This document shows positions 42,116-50,074 of a stretch of DNA of 64,000 nt, piece by piece (position 1 is the first letter of the stretch; every line of letters starts with the position of its first letter). Both the position numbers and the translations under genes were made by a program. This stretch comes from Bog-473 sp963726005 (lineage in GTDB: Bacteria; Actinomycetota; Acidimicrobiia; Acidimicrobiales; RAAP-2), in NCBI GenBank assembly GCA_963726005.1, contig CAVSAT010000023.1, positions 16,346-80,345 of the forward strand, read 5' to 3'. Under the pieces are notes generated by a model. The model ran no database searches and had not been told where the DNA came from. It worked only from the letters and a program-made list of their open reading frames with translations.

Positions 42116-43321
42116 ATGGATCTGCGAGACCGCCCCGAGGACGTGGCGTTCCGCCACGAGGTCCGCTGCTTCCTCAAAGAGCACCTGGTGGGCGAGTTCG
42201 CCGAGCTGGGCGGACGCGGGGGCTCGGGCGATGAGACCTTCGGCTTCGAGGCCCGCCGGCGTTGGGAGAGGGTCCTCGCCGAGGGCGGCTGGACCGGCCT
42301 CGGCTGGCCGGTCGAGCATGGCGGCCGAGGGGCATCCATCACCGAACAGGTCATCTTCAACGAGGAGTGCGCCCGCGCGGCGGCGCCCGGGCGGGTCAAC
42401 GTCATGGGCGAGGGCCTGCTCGGGCCGACCCTCATTCACTACGGCACGCCCGCGCAGCAGGCCCGGTTCCTCCCGCCCATCCGGTCGGGCGCCGAGCTGT
42501 GGTGCCAGGGGTACTCGGAGCCCGACGCGGGGAGCGACCTGGCCAACGTCAAGACCCGTGCCGTGCGCGACGGCGACGAGTGGGTGGTCACGGGCCAGAA
42601 AGTGTGGACCTCGCTGGCCCATCAGGCGGACTGGTGCTTCGTCGTGTGCAGGACCGACCCCACCGCGGCGAGGCACCGGGGGCTGTCGTACCTGCTCGTG
42701 CCGATGGACCAGCCGGGGGTCGAGGTGCGCCCGATCACCCAGCTGACACGGACCAGCGAGTTCAACGAAGTGTTCTTCGACGGTGCCCGCACGCACGCCG
42801 AGAACGTGGTGGGCGGCGTCGGCGAGGGATGGCGCGTCGCACTCGCCACGCTGGCCTTCGAGCGCGGCGTGGCGCTGCTCGGCCACCAGCTGGGCTTCCG
42901 GCGCGAGCTCGACCGGATCGTGGCGCTGGCCGTGACGAACGGGAAGTCGCGCGACCCGGTACTGCGCCAGCGACTGGCCCAGGCCCACATCGAGCTGACC
43001 ATCATGCGCTACAACACGTTGCGCAGTCTTTCGGGCGTGGACGGTCCGGCGGCGCCGCCCGAAGCCTCCATCGCCAAGCTCTTCTGGGGCAGCTGGCACC
43101 GCCGGCTCGGCGAACTGGCCATGGGCGTGCTGGGCCCGGCGGCAACCGTGCTCGGGGGGGAGCCGCTGCCCGAGAACGGCGGCTACGGGCTGGGGGACCT
43201 CCAGCGCTCCTTTCTCTTCGCGCGCTCGGAGACCATTTACGGCGGGTCGAACCAGATTCAGCGCAACATCATCGGCGAGCGGGTGCTCGGGCTCCCACCG
43301 GAGCCGAAAGGGGCGGCGTGA
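42116..43321 (+). CDS. fadE30: acyl-CoA dehydrogenase, FadE30-like (steroid C/D-ring catabolism)
   Basis: 401 residues. ELWCQGYSEPDAGSDLANVKTRA and GDEWVVTGQKVWTSLAHQADW are the FAD/substrate blocks, and GGYGLGDLQRSFLFARSETI, then YGGSNQIQRNIIGERVLGLP close the family pattern. Gene order, with an IpdF-like reductase and a FadD3-like ligase directly after, mirrors the mycobacterial Rv3559c-Rv3561 set of the KstR2 regulon. The assignment to steroid rings rests on the neighbours; the dehydrogenase alone could be any FadE. Its end overlaps ipdF (GTGA). Confidence 0.82.
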   Translation: MDLRDRPEDVAFRHEVRCFLKEHLVGEFAELGGRGGSGDETFGFEARRRWERVLAEGGWTGLGWPVEHGGRGASITEQVIFNEECARAAAPGRVNVMGEGLLGPTLIHYGTPAQQARFLPPIRSGAELWCQGYSEPDAGSDLANVKTRAVRDGDEWVVTGQKVWTSLAHQADWCFVVCRTDPTAARHRGLSYLLVPMDQPGVEVRPITQLTRTSEFNEVFFDGARTHAENVVGGVGEGWRVALATLAFERGVALLGHQLGFRRELDRIVALAVTNGKSRDPVLRQRLAQAHIELTIMRYNTLRSLSGVDGPAAPPEASIAKLFWGSWHRRLGELAMGVLGPAATVLGGEPLPENGGYGLGDLQRSFLFARSETIYGGSNQIQRNIIGERVLGLPPEPKGAA

Positions 43322-44139
43322 GCACGAGCCTGGACGCGCCGTTCGACCCGCCGCCCCCACCACCGCCCCCGGGCGGCCACGGACTCCTGGAGGGGAAGGT
43401 GGTCGTCGTGACCGCCGCCGCCGGGACGGGCATCGGGTCCGCGACGGCGCGGCGCTGTCTGCACGAGGGTGCCGCGGTCGTGGTCTCCGATGCGCACGAG
43501 CGGCGCCTGGCCGAGACGGCCGAGCAGTTGGCGGCCGAGGCGGGCGCCGACGGTGCCGATCGGGTGCATGCGCTGGCGTGCGACGTGCGCAACGAGGCGC
43601 AAGTGGGCTCCCTCTACGACGGGGCGGCCGTGCGCTTCGGCCGCATCGACGTGGCGGTGCACAATGCCGGTCTCGGCGGCACCGTGCCCCTGGTGGACAT
43701 GACCGACGAGCAGTGGTCGAGCGTGCTCGACATCACCTTGACGGGGACCTTCCGCTGCACCCGGGCTGCCCTGTCCCGGATGCTGCCGCAGCGGCACGGC
43801 GTCGTCGTGAACAACGCCTCGGTGCTCGGGTGGCGGGCCCAACCGGGCCAGGCGCACTACGCGGCGGCCAAGGCGGGGGTGATGGCGTTGACGCGCTGCG
43901 CGGCCGCCGAGGCGGCGCCCTTCGGGGTGAGGGTGAACGCAGTGTCCCCGAGTCTGGCCGAGCACCCGTTCTTGAACCGAGCCATCCCGGACGAGGACCT
44001 GGCCGTGCTGCGACGCCGTGAGCTCTTCGGGCGCGGGGCCGAGACGTGGGAGGTGGCAAACGTCATCGTCTTCCTGGCGAGCGACTACTCGTCCTACATG
44101 TCCGGAGAGGTGATCTCCGTGAGCAGTCAGCACCCGTGA
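43318..44139 (+). CDS. ipdF: SDR reductase, IpdF-like (steroid C/D-ring catabolism)
   Basis: 273 residues after a proline-rich N-terminus. LEGKVVVVTAAAGTGIGSAT is the cofactor motif, VVNNASVLGWRAQPGQAHYA, then AAKAGVMALTR holds the Ser-Tyr-Lys triad, and FLASDYSSYMSGEVISVSSQ ends the protein. These blocks are almost the same as I remember for M. tuberculosis IpdF (Rv3559c), the reductase acting on a bicyclic CoA thioester from cholesterol. That is the strongest single argument for the pathway here. Confidence 0.85.
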   Translation: MSTSLDAPFDPPPPPPPPGGHGLLEGKVVVVTAAAGTGIGSATARRCLHEGAAVVVSDAHERRLAETAEQLAAEAGADGADRVHALACDVRNEAQVGSLYDGAAVRFGRIDVAVHNAGLGGTVPLVDMTDEQWSSVLDITLTGTFRCTRAALSRMLPQRHGVVVNNASVLGWRAQPGQAHYAAAKAGVMALTRCAAAEAAPFGVRVNAVSPSLAEHPFLNRAIPDEDLAVLRRRELFGRGAETWEVANVIVFLASDYSSYMSGEVISVSSQHP

Positions 44140-45824
44140 GCGGCGCAGGGATCGGTGGGGCGCCACCGGAGCAGGAGGACCCGCGTGCCGACGTGATCTG
44201 GGGAACGGTGCCGCGGCTGGTGGAGGACGGGGCGGTCCGGCACGGAGCGACCGAGGCGTTGGTCGACAGCGAGCGTTGCCTGACCTACGCGCAGTTGGCC
44301 CCGGAGGTCGACCGCTATGCGCGCGGCTTCGTCGCGGCCGGTGTCGCGGCGGGCGACCGCGTCGCCGTGTGGGCGCCCAACTGCGCCGAGTGGATGCTCG
44401 CGGCGCTGGGCCTGTTGCGGGCCGGCGCGGTGCTGGTGCCGTTGAACACGCGCTTCAAGGGCGGCGAGGGGGCCTACATCATCCGGGACTCGGGTGCGAC
44501 GACCCTCCTGACGGTGCGCGGGTTCCTCGGCGCCGACTATCCGGCGATGCTGGCTGGGGAGGACACCGGCGGGCTGGGCCGCATCGTCTTGTTGCGCGAC
44601 GACGCCGGGAAGGCCACCGGGGAGTGTGCCGGGGTGCCGGTCGTCGCGTTGCACGAATACCTCGCCGCGGGCGACCGGGTCGAGCCCTCCGTGACCGCGG
44701 CCCGAGCCGCGGCTGTGCAGCCCGGCGACGTCTCCGACCTCATCTTCACCTCCGGCACGACCGGCCACCCCAAGGGCGCGGCGGCGACGCACGCGCAGAC
44801 GCTGCGCACCTTCGGGACGTGGTCGTCCATCGTGGGGCTGGCGGCCGGCGACCGCTATCTCGTCGTGAACCCCTTCTTCCACACCTTCGGGTACAAGGCG
44901 GGCATCCTGGCCTGCCTGATGGCCGGCGCCACCGTGGTGCCCGAGCCGGTGTTCGACGCAACCGCCGTCATGGAGCGCATCGCCGCCGAGCGCATCACGG
45001 TGCTGCCGGGCCCACCCACGCTGTACCAGACGCTCCTCGCCGACCCTCGGCGAGAGGAGTACGACCTGTCGTCGCTCCGTCTGGGCGTGACCGGCGCGGC
45101 GGTGGTGCCCGTCGAGCTCGTGCAGGCGATGCGCGACGAGCTGGGGTTCGGCACGGTCCTGACCGCCTATGGCCTGACCGAGTCCTGCGGGACGGTGACG
45201 ATGTGCCGGCGCAACGATCCGCCCGCGATCGTCGCCGGCACGTCTGGGCGTGCCATCCCCGACCTCGAGGTGCGCGTGGTGGCAGGGGGCACGGAGGTCC
45301 CGGCGGGCGAGCCGGGCGAAATCGTCGTGCGCGGCTACACGGTGATGCCGGGCTACTGGGGCAACGAGGCTGCGACCGCCGAGGCGATCGACGCCGACGG
45401 CTGGCTACACACCGGTGACGTCGGGGTGATGGACACCGCGGGCAATCTGACGATCACGGACCGGGTCAAGGACATGTACGTCGTGGGCGGTTTCAACGCC
45501 TACCCGGCGGAGATCGAGGCCATCCTCCGTGGCCACGAAGCCGTCGCCCAGGTGGCGGTCGTCGGCGTTCCCGACGAACGCATGGGGGAGGTGGGTTGCG
45601 CCTATGTCGTCCCGGCCGGCGCCGCCGTCGACGACGTCGACCCCGAGGCCCTCGGGCGTGCCATCCTCAGCTGGTCACGAGCCGCCATGGCCAACTACAA
45701 AGTCCCCCGCAGCGTCGTCCTGGTCGACGCCCTCCCCCTGAACGCGAGCGGGAAGGTGCTCAAGCGCGAATTGCGCCGGCGCCATGCCGAGGCCGAGGAC
45801 CGCATCATCACCAATGGGTCGTGA
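44136..45824 (+). CDS. fadD3: acyl-CoA synthetase, FadD3-like (HIP-CoA ligase)
   Basis: 562 residues of the ANL family. Motifs are FTSGTTGHPKGAAATHAQTL (P loop), NPFFHTFGYKAG, AYGLTESCGTVTM, GYWGNEAATAEAIDADGWLH with TGD, and the C-terminal lysine in NASGKVLKREL. In mycobacteria FadD3 activates HIP, the two-ring product of steroid side-chain and A/B-ring breakdown. Position immediately after ipdF, with stop-start overlap at 44136, supports the assignment; the substrate itself is not read from the sequence. Confidence 0.82.
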   Translation: MSGAGIGGAPPEQEDPRADVIWGTVPRLVEDGAVRHGATEALVDSERCLTYAQLAPEVDRYARGFVAAGVAAGDRVAVWAPNCAEWMLAALGLLRAGAVLVPLNTRFKGGEGAYIIRDSGATTLLTVRGFLGADYPAMLAGEDTGGLGRIVLLRDDAGKATGECAGVPVVALHEYLAAGDRVEPSVTAARAAAVQPGDVSDLIFTSGTTGHPKGAAATHAQTLRTFGTWSSIVGLAAGDRYLVVNPFFHTFGYKAGILACLMAGATVVPEPVFDATAVMERIAAERITVLPGPPTLYQTLLADPRREEYDLSSLRLGVTGAAVVPVELVQAMRDELGFGTVLTAYGLTESCGTVTMCRRNDPPAIVAGTSGRAIPDLEVRVVAGGTEVPAGEPGEIVVRGYTVMPGYWGNEAATAEAIDADGWLHTGDVGVMDTAGNLTITDRVKDMYVVGGFNAYPAEIEAILRGHEAVAQVAVVGVPDERMGEVGCAYVVPAGAAVDDVDPEALGRAILSWSRAAMANYKVPRSVVLVDALPLNASGKVLKRELRRRHAEAEDRIITNGS

Positions 45825-45844
45825 CCAACGAGAGGAGCAAGTCA

Positions 45845-46954
45845 GTGCGAGGCATCGTCTACACGGGAGAGGGGGTCGAGGTCACCGATGCGCTGGAGGT
45901 ACGGGGTCCCGGGCCCAACGAGGTGCAGGTGCGCATGGCGGCGGCGGGCGTCTGCCATTCGGACCTGTCGGTGATCGACGGGACGATCCCGTTCCCCGCG
46001 CCGGCCGTGCTCGGCCACGAGGGTGCGGGTGTGGTCGAGGCCGTCGGGGACGCCGTGCGCTCCGTGAAGCCGGGCGACCACGTGGTGATCGCGACCCTGG
46101 CCAGCTGCGGCGCCTGCCGCGCCTGCAGCACGGGGCACCCGACGTGGTGCAAGAGCTCGCTGGGGAACATCGCCACGCCGTTCACCTTCAAGGGGGAGCC
46201 CGCCTCCAACTTCGCCGCCGCGTCGGTCTTTTCGGAGGTGACCGTCGTCAGCGAGGTCCAGGCGGTGCGCATCCCCCAGGAGATCCCGCTGTCGTCCGCC
46301 TGTCTCATCGCGTGCGGCGTGCTCACCGGCGTCGGCGCCGTGCTGAACCGGGCCAAGGTGCGACCGGGTGACACCGCGGCCGTCTTCGGTGTGGGCGGTG
46401 TCGGGCTCAACGTGATCCAGGGTCTGCGCATCGCCGGAGCCACCAAAATCGTGGCGGTCGACACGGTGGCCACCAAGGAGAGGCTCGGGCGGCAGTTCGG
46501 CGCCACGCACTTCGTGGACGCCACCGCGGGCGATGCCGCCGCGGCCGTGCGCGCCCTGGTGCCCGCCAATCGGGAGTCCGCCGCCGGGGCCCTCTTCCCA
46601 CTCGGCGGGGTCACGTGGGCCTTCGATTGCGTCGGCCATCCCGCGGTCCTGCGCAGCGCACTGGACTGCCTCGATTGGGGCGGCAACGCAGTGGCCATCG
46701 GCATCCCGCCCAGGGGCACCGAGGTGCCGGTGGACGTGAACGCGCTCGCCTACGTCGACCGGGGCCTGCTCGGCTGCCGCTACGGCTCGGCCCGTCCGCA
46801 CCACGACATCCCGCTGATGGTGGACCTCTACCAGGCCGGGCTCCTCATGCTCGACGAGCTGGTGTCGCTGACCCGCCCCCTGGACCGGTTCGATGAGGTG
46901 GTCGACGAGATGCACGCCGGGCGCGTGGCGCGGGGCGTCCTCACGTTCGACTAG
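45845..46954 (+). CDS. zinc-dependent alcohol dehydrogenase (MDR family)
   Basis: 369 residues. Catalytic zinc ligands are visible in GVCHSDLSVIDG and LGHEGAGVVEAVGD; structural zinc ligands in ASCGACRACSTGHPTWC; NAD binding in AVFGVGGVGLNVIQGLRIAG. GTG 45845 is preferred to GTG 45821 because AGAGGAG lies between them. It is the last gene of the steroid-type cluster; an alcohol or hydroxyacyl intermediate is a plausible substrate. Confidence 0.82.
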   Translation: MRGIVYTGEGVEVTDALEVRGPGPNEVQVRMAAAGVCHSDLSVIDGTIPFPAPAVLGHEGAGVVEAVGDAVRSVKPGDHVVIATLASCGACRACSTGHPTWCKSSLGNIATPFTFKGEPASNFAAASVFSEVTVVSEVQAVRIPQEIPLSSACLIACGVLTGVGAVLNRAKVRPGDTAAVFGVGGVGLNVIQGLRIAGATKIVAVDTVATKERLGRQFGATHFVDATAGDAAAAVRALVPANRESAAGALFPLGGVTWAFDCVGHPAVLRSALDCLDWGGNAVAIGIPPRGTEVPVDVNALAYVDRGLLGCRYGSARPHHDIPLMVDLYQAGLLMLDELVSLTRPLDRFDEVVDEMHAGRVARGVLTFD

Positions 46955-46995
46955 AAACGCGCCATGCGAAAACTGCCGGCGGCCGGGACGCGGTC

Positions 46996-47739
46996 GTGAA
47001 GGGTGTCATCCTCGCGGGGGGCACCGGTTCGCGTCTGTACCCCTTGACGCGCATCACGAACAAGCACCTGCTGCCGATCTTCGATCGTCCGATGATCGCT
47101 TGGGGCATCGAAGCGGTCGTGGCGAGTGGCATCGACGAGATCATGCTGGTCACCGGCGGCACGCACGCCGGTGAGTTCCTGCGGCTGCTCGGCAACGGGC
47201 ACGAGTACGGCATCGACCAACTCTCCTACGCGTACCAGGAGAAGGCGGGGGGCATCGCGGAGGCCCTCGGCCTGGCGGCGCACTTCGCCGAAGGCGAACC
47301 CGTGCTCGTCATGCTCGCCGACAACATCGTCGAGCGCTCCATCCGGCCGATGGTCGACGCCTTCTGCGCCGATCCCGTCGGGGCCCGCATCCTCCTCTCG
47401 AAGGTTGGAGAGCCCGAACACCTGCGCCACCTCGGCGTGCCGGTCTTCGGTGACGATGGGCGGGTGGTCCACATCGAGGAGAAACCCGAACAGCCCGCCT
47501 CCGAGTACTGCGTCACCGGCATCTACTGCTTCGAGGCGGGAGTGTTCGACATCATCGGCGACCTCGTCCCCTCCGGTCGCGGGGAGCTCGAGATCACCGA
47601 TGTGAACAACCACTACGTCGGGAAGGGCCAGATGGCCCACGACGTCCAAGAAGGCTTTTGGGGCGACGCCGGCGAGTCGATCGAGGCGTACTACGCCGTC
47701 AACGACTTCGTGCGCCAGAACGGCGCGAACCTGGCCTAG
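46996..47739 (+). CDS. sugar-1-phosphate nucleotidylyltransferase, RmlA-like
   Basis: 247 residues, shorter than the roughly 290 of classical RmlA. The opening MKGVILAGGTGSRLYPLTRI is the nucleotide loop; NKHLLPIFDRPMIAWGI, PVLVMLADNIVERS and VTGIYCFEAGVF follow the pattern. It would make dTDP- or similar sugars. No rml genes are adjacent, so the end product is unknown. GTG 46996 has no strong ribosome site. Confidence 0.8.
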   Translation: MKGVILAGGTGSRLYPLTRITNKHLLPIFDRPMIAWGIEAVVASGIDEIMLVTGGTHAGEFLRLLGNGHEYGIDQLSYAYQEKAGGIAEALGLAAHFAEGEPVLVMLADNIVERSIRPMVDAFCADPVGARILLSKVGEPEHLRHLGVPVFGDDGRVVHIEEKPEQPASEYCVTGIYCFEAGVFDIIGDLVPSGRGELEITDVNNHYVGKGQMAHDVQEGFWGDAGESIEAYYAVNDFVRQNGANLA

Positions 47740-47798
47740 CGAAACGGGAGGCGCCGGCGACCGGGGACGAGCGCCCCGTTGCGCGGATGCGCCTCGCA

Positions 47799-47804
47799 TA
47801 GCCT
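47799..47804 (+). promoter_or_regulatory. -10 element of the ABC exporter operon (leaderless type)
   Basis: TAGCCT ends 6 nt before GTG 47811. No Shine-Dalgarno sequence is present. Confidence 0.45.
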
Positions 47805-47810
47805 GAGCCG

Positions 47811-48706
47811 GTGGGCGGCCTGTTGGAGATTGAGGGGTTGCGTCGCACATTCGGGTCCATCACCGCCCTCGACGATCTGACGTTCGACGTGCCCGCCGGG
47901 CACGTCGTGGGCTTTCTCGGCCCGAACGGCGCCGGCAAGACCACGACGATGCGGGCCATCTTCGGGTTGATCGACCTCAATGCGGGCATCGTGCGGTGGA
48001 ACGGTAGGCCGGTCGGCCAGGCCGAGCGCCGGCGGTTCGGCTACATGCCCGAAGAGCGCGGGCTGTACCCCGGCATGCTCGTCGGCGAGCAGATCGAGTA
48101 CCTCGGTCGCCTGCACGGCCTCGACCCCGCCCGGGCCGCCCGGTCCGCATGGACGTGGCTGGAGCGACTCGACATCGCGGACCGATCGGGAGCAAGGTCG
48201 AGGCGCTCTCGCACGGTAACCAGCAGCGCGTGCAGCTGGCGGCGGCGCTCGCGCACGACCCGGAACTGCTGGTCCTGGACGAACCGCTGGCCGGCCTCGA
48301 CCCCGTCGGCATCGACGCGATCGGGCAGGTGCTCGTCGAGCGGGCGCAGGCCGGCTGCTGCGTGCTCTTCTCGAGCCATCAGCTCGATCTGGTCGAGAAC
48401 CTCTGCGAGCAGGTGACGATCATCGACCACGGCCGCCTGGTGGTTGCCGGCGCTGTGGACGAGCTCGCGGCCAGGGGCGGGCGGCGCCTGGCGGTCCGGG
48501 TCGAAGGTGACCGCCGTGCCGATTGGGCGCGCGGCCTTCCCGGCGTGACGGTCTCGGAGGTCGACGCCTGGGCGGTCCGGCTCCTGCTCGAGGACTCCGT
48601 CGACTCCGACGTGGTCCTGCGGGCCGCCATGGCAGCCGGGAGGGTCACGCAGTTCTCGTTCGAGCGCCGGCGCCTGTCCGAGGTCTTCCGGGAGGCGCTG
48701 GCATGA
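47811..48706 (+). CDS. ABC transporter ATP-binding protein, exporter type (frameshifted)
   Basis: From GTG 47811 the first frame has Walker A GPNGAGKTTTMRAIF, RRFGYMPEERGLYPGMLVGE and WLERLDIADR. Near 48185 the frame shifts; the second frame continues IGSKVEALSHGNQQRVQLAA with a SHGNQQR signature, LLVLDEPLAGLDPVGIDAIG and a C-terminal DUF4162-like part to 48706. A single missing base explains it. About 298 residues. It pairs with the permease, whose ATG overlaps its stop (ATGA). This is a NatA-like drug or peptide exporter; the substrate is unknown. Confidence 0.85.
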
Positions 48707-50070
48707 AGTTCGTAGTCGTCCTCGTCGTCGCGGCGGTGGTGCTGGCTGCCCGGCTGTGGCTGCGGGGTCGGCGTCGTCGGGACCCCGGCGGCGGAGCGGA
48801 CCGGGCCGCCCGTGGCCGGTGGCGGTGGGCCAACGCCGGTGCTTCCCTCGGCGACGTCGGCCTTGTCGCGCAGCGCGAGATCCGCGAGCGGGTGCGGGGG
48901 CGCATCTTCCGCGTGGGGACGCTCGTCATCCTGCTCGGCGTCGCCGCCGCCATCGTGATCCCGAAGATCCACAGCAGCGCTCCCTCTCCGTCGCAACGGG
49001 TCGGGGTGGTCGGTGCGACGGGCCCGCTCCTCACGCAGGTCGTCGCGGCGAGCGGGAGGCAGAGCGGCACCGCGGTCCGGATCACCGACGAGCCCGATGC
49101 CGCGACAGCCGAGAACGCACTCCGCTCGGGCAAGCTCGACGTCGCGGTCATCAGCGGTCAACGGATCGTCGTGGACCAGGCGATCGCCGGGAACGACACA
49201 TCGACCACCGCCGGGCTCGTGCACACGCTGGCGGCGGAACTGGGGATCCTGCGTGCCTATCAGTCCGCCGGTGTTTCTGCCGCGCAGATCGGGCACGTGG
49301 CGCATGCGCGACCGGTCCCGGTGCACAGCCTGCAGCCGGGCACCGCGCACGGGGCGGCGAAGAGCACCGACGTCATCGGCATCGTCCTGCTCTTCCTCAT
49401 GCTGACGCAGTACAACACCTGGATCCTGATGGGCGTCATGCAGGAGAAGGCGAGCCGGGTCGTCGAGGTCCTGCTCGCCACGGTGCGGCCCATTCAGCTC
49501 CTGGGGGGCAAGGTCCTGGGCATCGGCCTGGTCGCGCTGGGCCAGGCCTCGCTCATCGTCGCCGTGGCGCTCGTGCTCGGCGCGGCGGTTGGCTCCGACC
49601 TCTTGCACGGCTCGGCCCCGCTGGTGCTCCTCAGCCAGCTGCTGTGGCTCGTGCTCGGCTACGCCTTCTACTGCTGGGTCTACGCCGCCGCCGGCTCCAT
49701 GGCGGAGCGCCAGGACCAGGTGCAGACGCTGGTCCTGCCGCTCACCCTGCCGATCCTCCTCGGCTACGTCCTGGCCATCACCACGGCCAGCTCGGGCGAC
49801 CCGAGCCTCTTGTTCAAGGTTCTGGCCTACCTGCCGCCGACGGCGCCGTTCGAAATGCCGGTCCTCGTCGGGTTGGGGCAGGTGACCTGGTGGCAGTTCA
49901 TGGCGTCGGTGCTGATCAGCATCGCGGGGACCGTCGCGATGGCTCGGCTGGCGGCGGGGATCTACCGCCGGGCGGTGCTCCGCTCCGGAGGGAGGGTGCA
50001 CCTCCGGGACCTGTGGGCGCGGCCGGCCCGGCGGGTCAACACGCCCGACGCCGTCGGAGGGCCCGGCTGA
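48703..50070 (+). CDS. ABC-2-type permease of the exporter
   Basis: 455 residues. An N-terminal helix, a second helix (LVILLGVAAAIVI), a soluble extracellular part, then five or six helices at the C-terminus (IVLLFLMLTQYNTWILMGVM through LLGYVLAITTASS). This layout fits ABC2_membrane_3 / NatB permeases. QEKASRVVEVLLATVRPIQLLGGK is the usual coupling region. It is encoded with its ATPase and ends 4 nt before the convergent dxs. Confidence 0.85.
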   Translation: MKFVVVLVVAAVVLAARLWLRGRRRRDPGGGADRAARGRWRWANAGASLGDVGLVAQREIRERVRGRIFRVGTLVILLGVAAAIVIPKIHSSAPSPSQRVGVVGATGPLLTQVVAASGRQSGTAVRITDEPDAATAENALRSGKLDVAVISGQRIVVDQAIAGNDTSTTAGLVHTLAAELGILRAYQSAGVSAAQIGHVAHARPVPVHSLQPGTAHGAAKSTDVIGIVLLFLMLTQYNTWILMGVMQEKASRVVEVLLATVRPIQLLGGKVLGIGLVALGQASLIVAVALVLGAAVGSDLLHGSAPLVLLSQLLWLVLGYAFYCWVYAAAGSMAERQDQVQTLVLPLTLPILLGYVLAITTASSGDPSLLFKVLAYLPPTAPFEMPVLVGLGQVTWWQFMASVLISIAGTVAMARLAAGIYRRAVLRSGGRVHLRDLWARPARRVNTPDAVGGPG

Positions 50071-50074
50071 TGGG

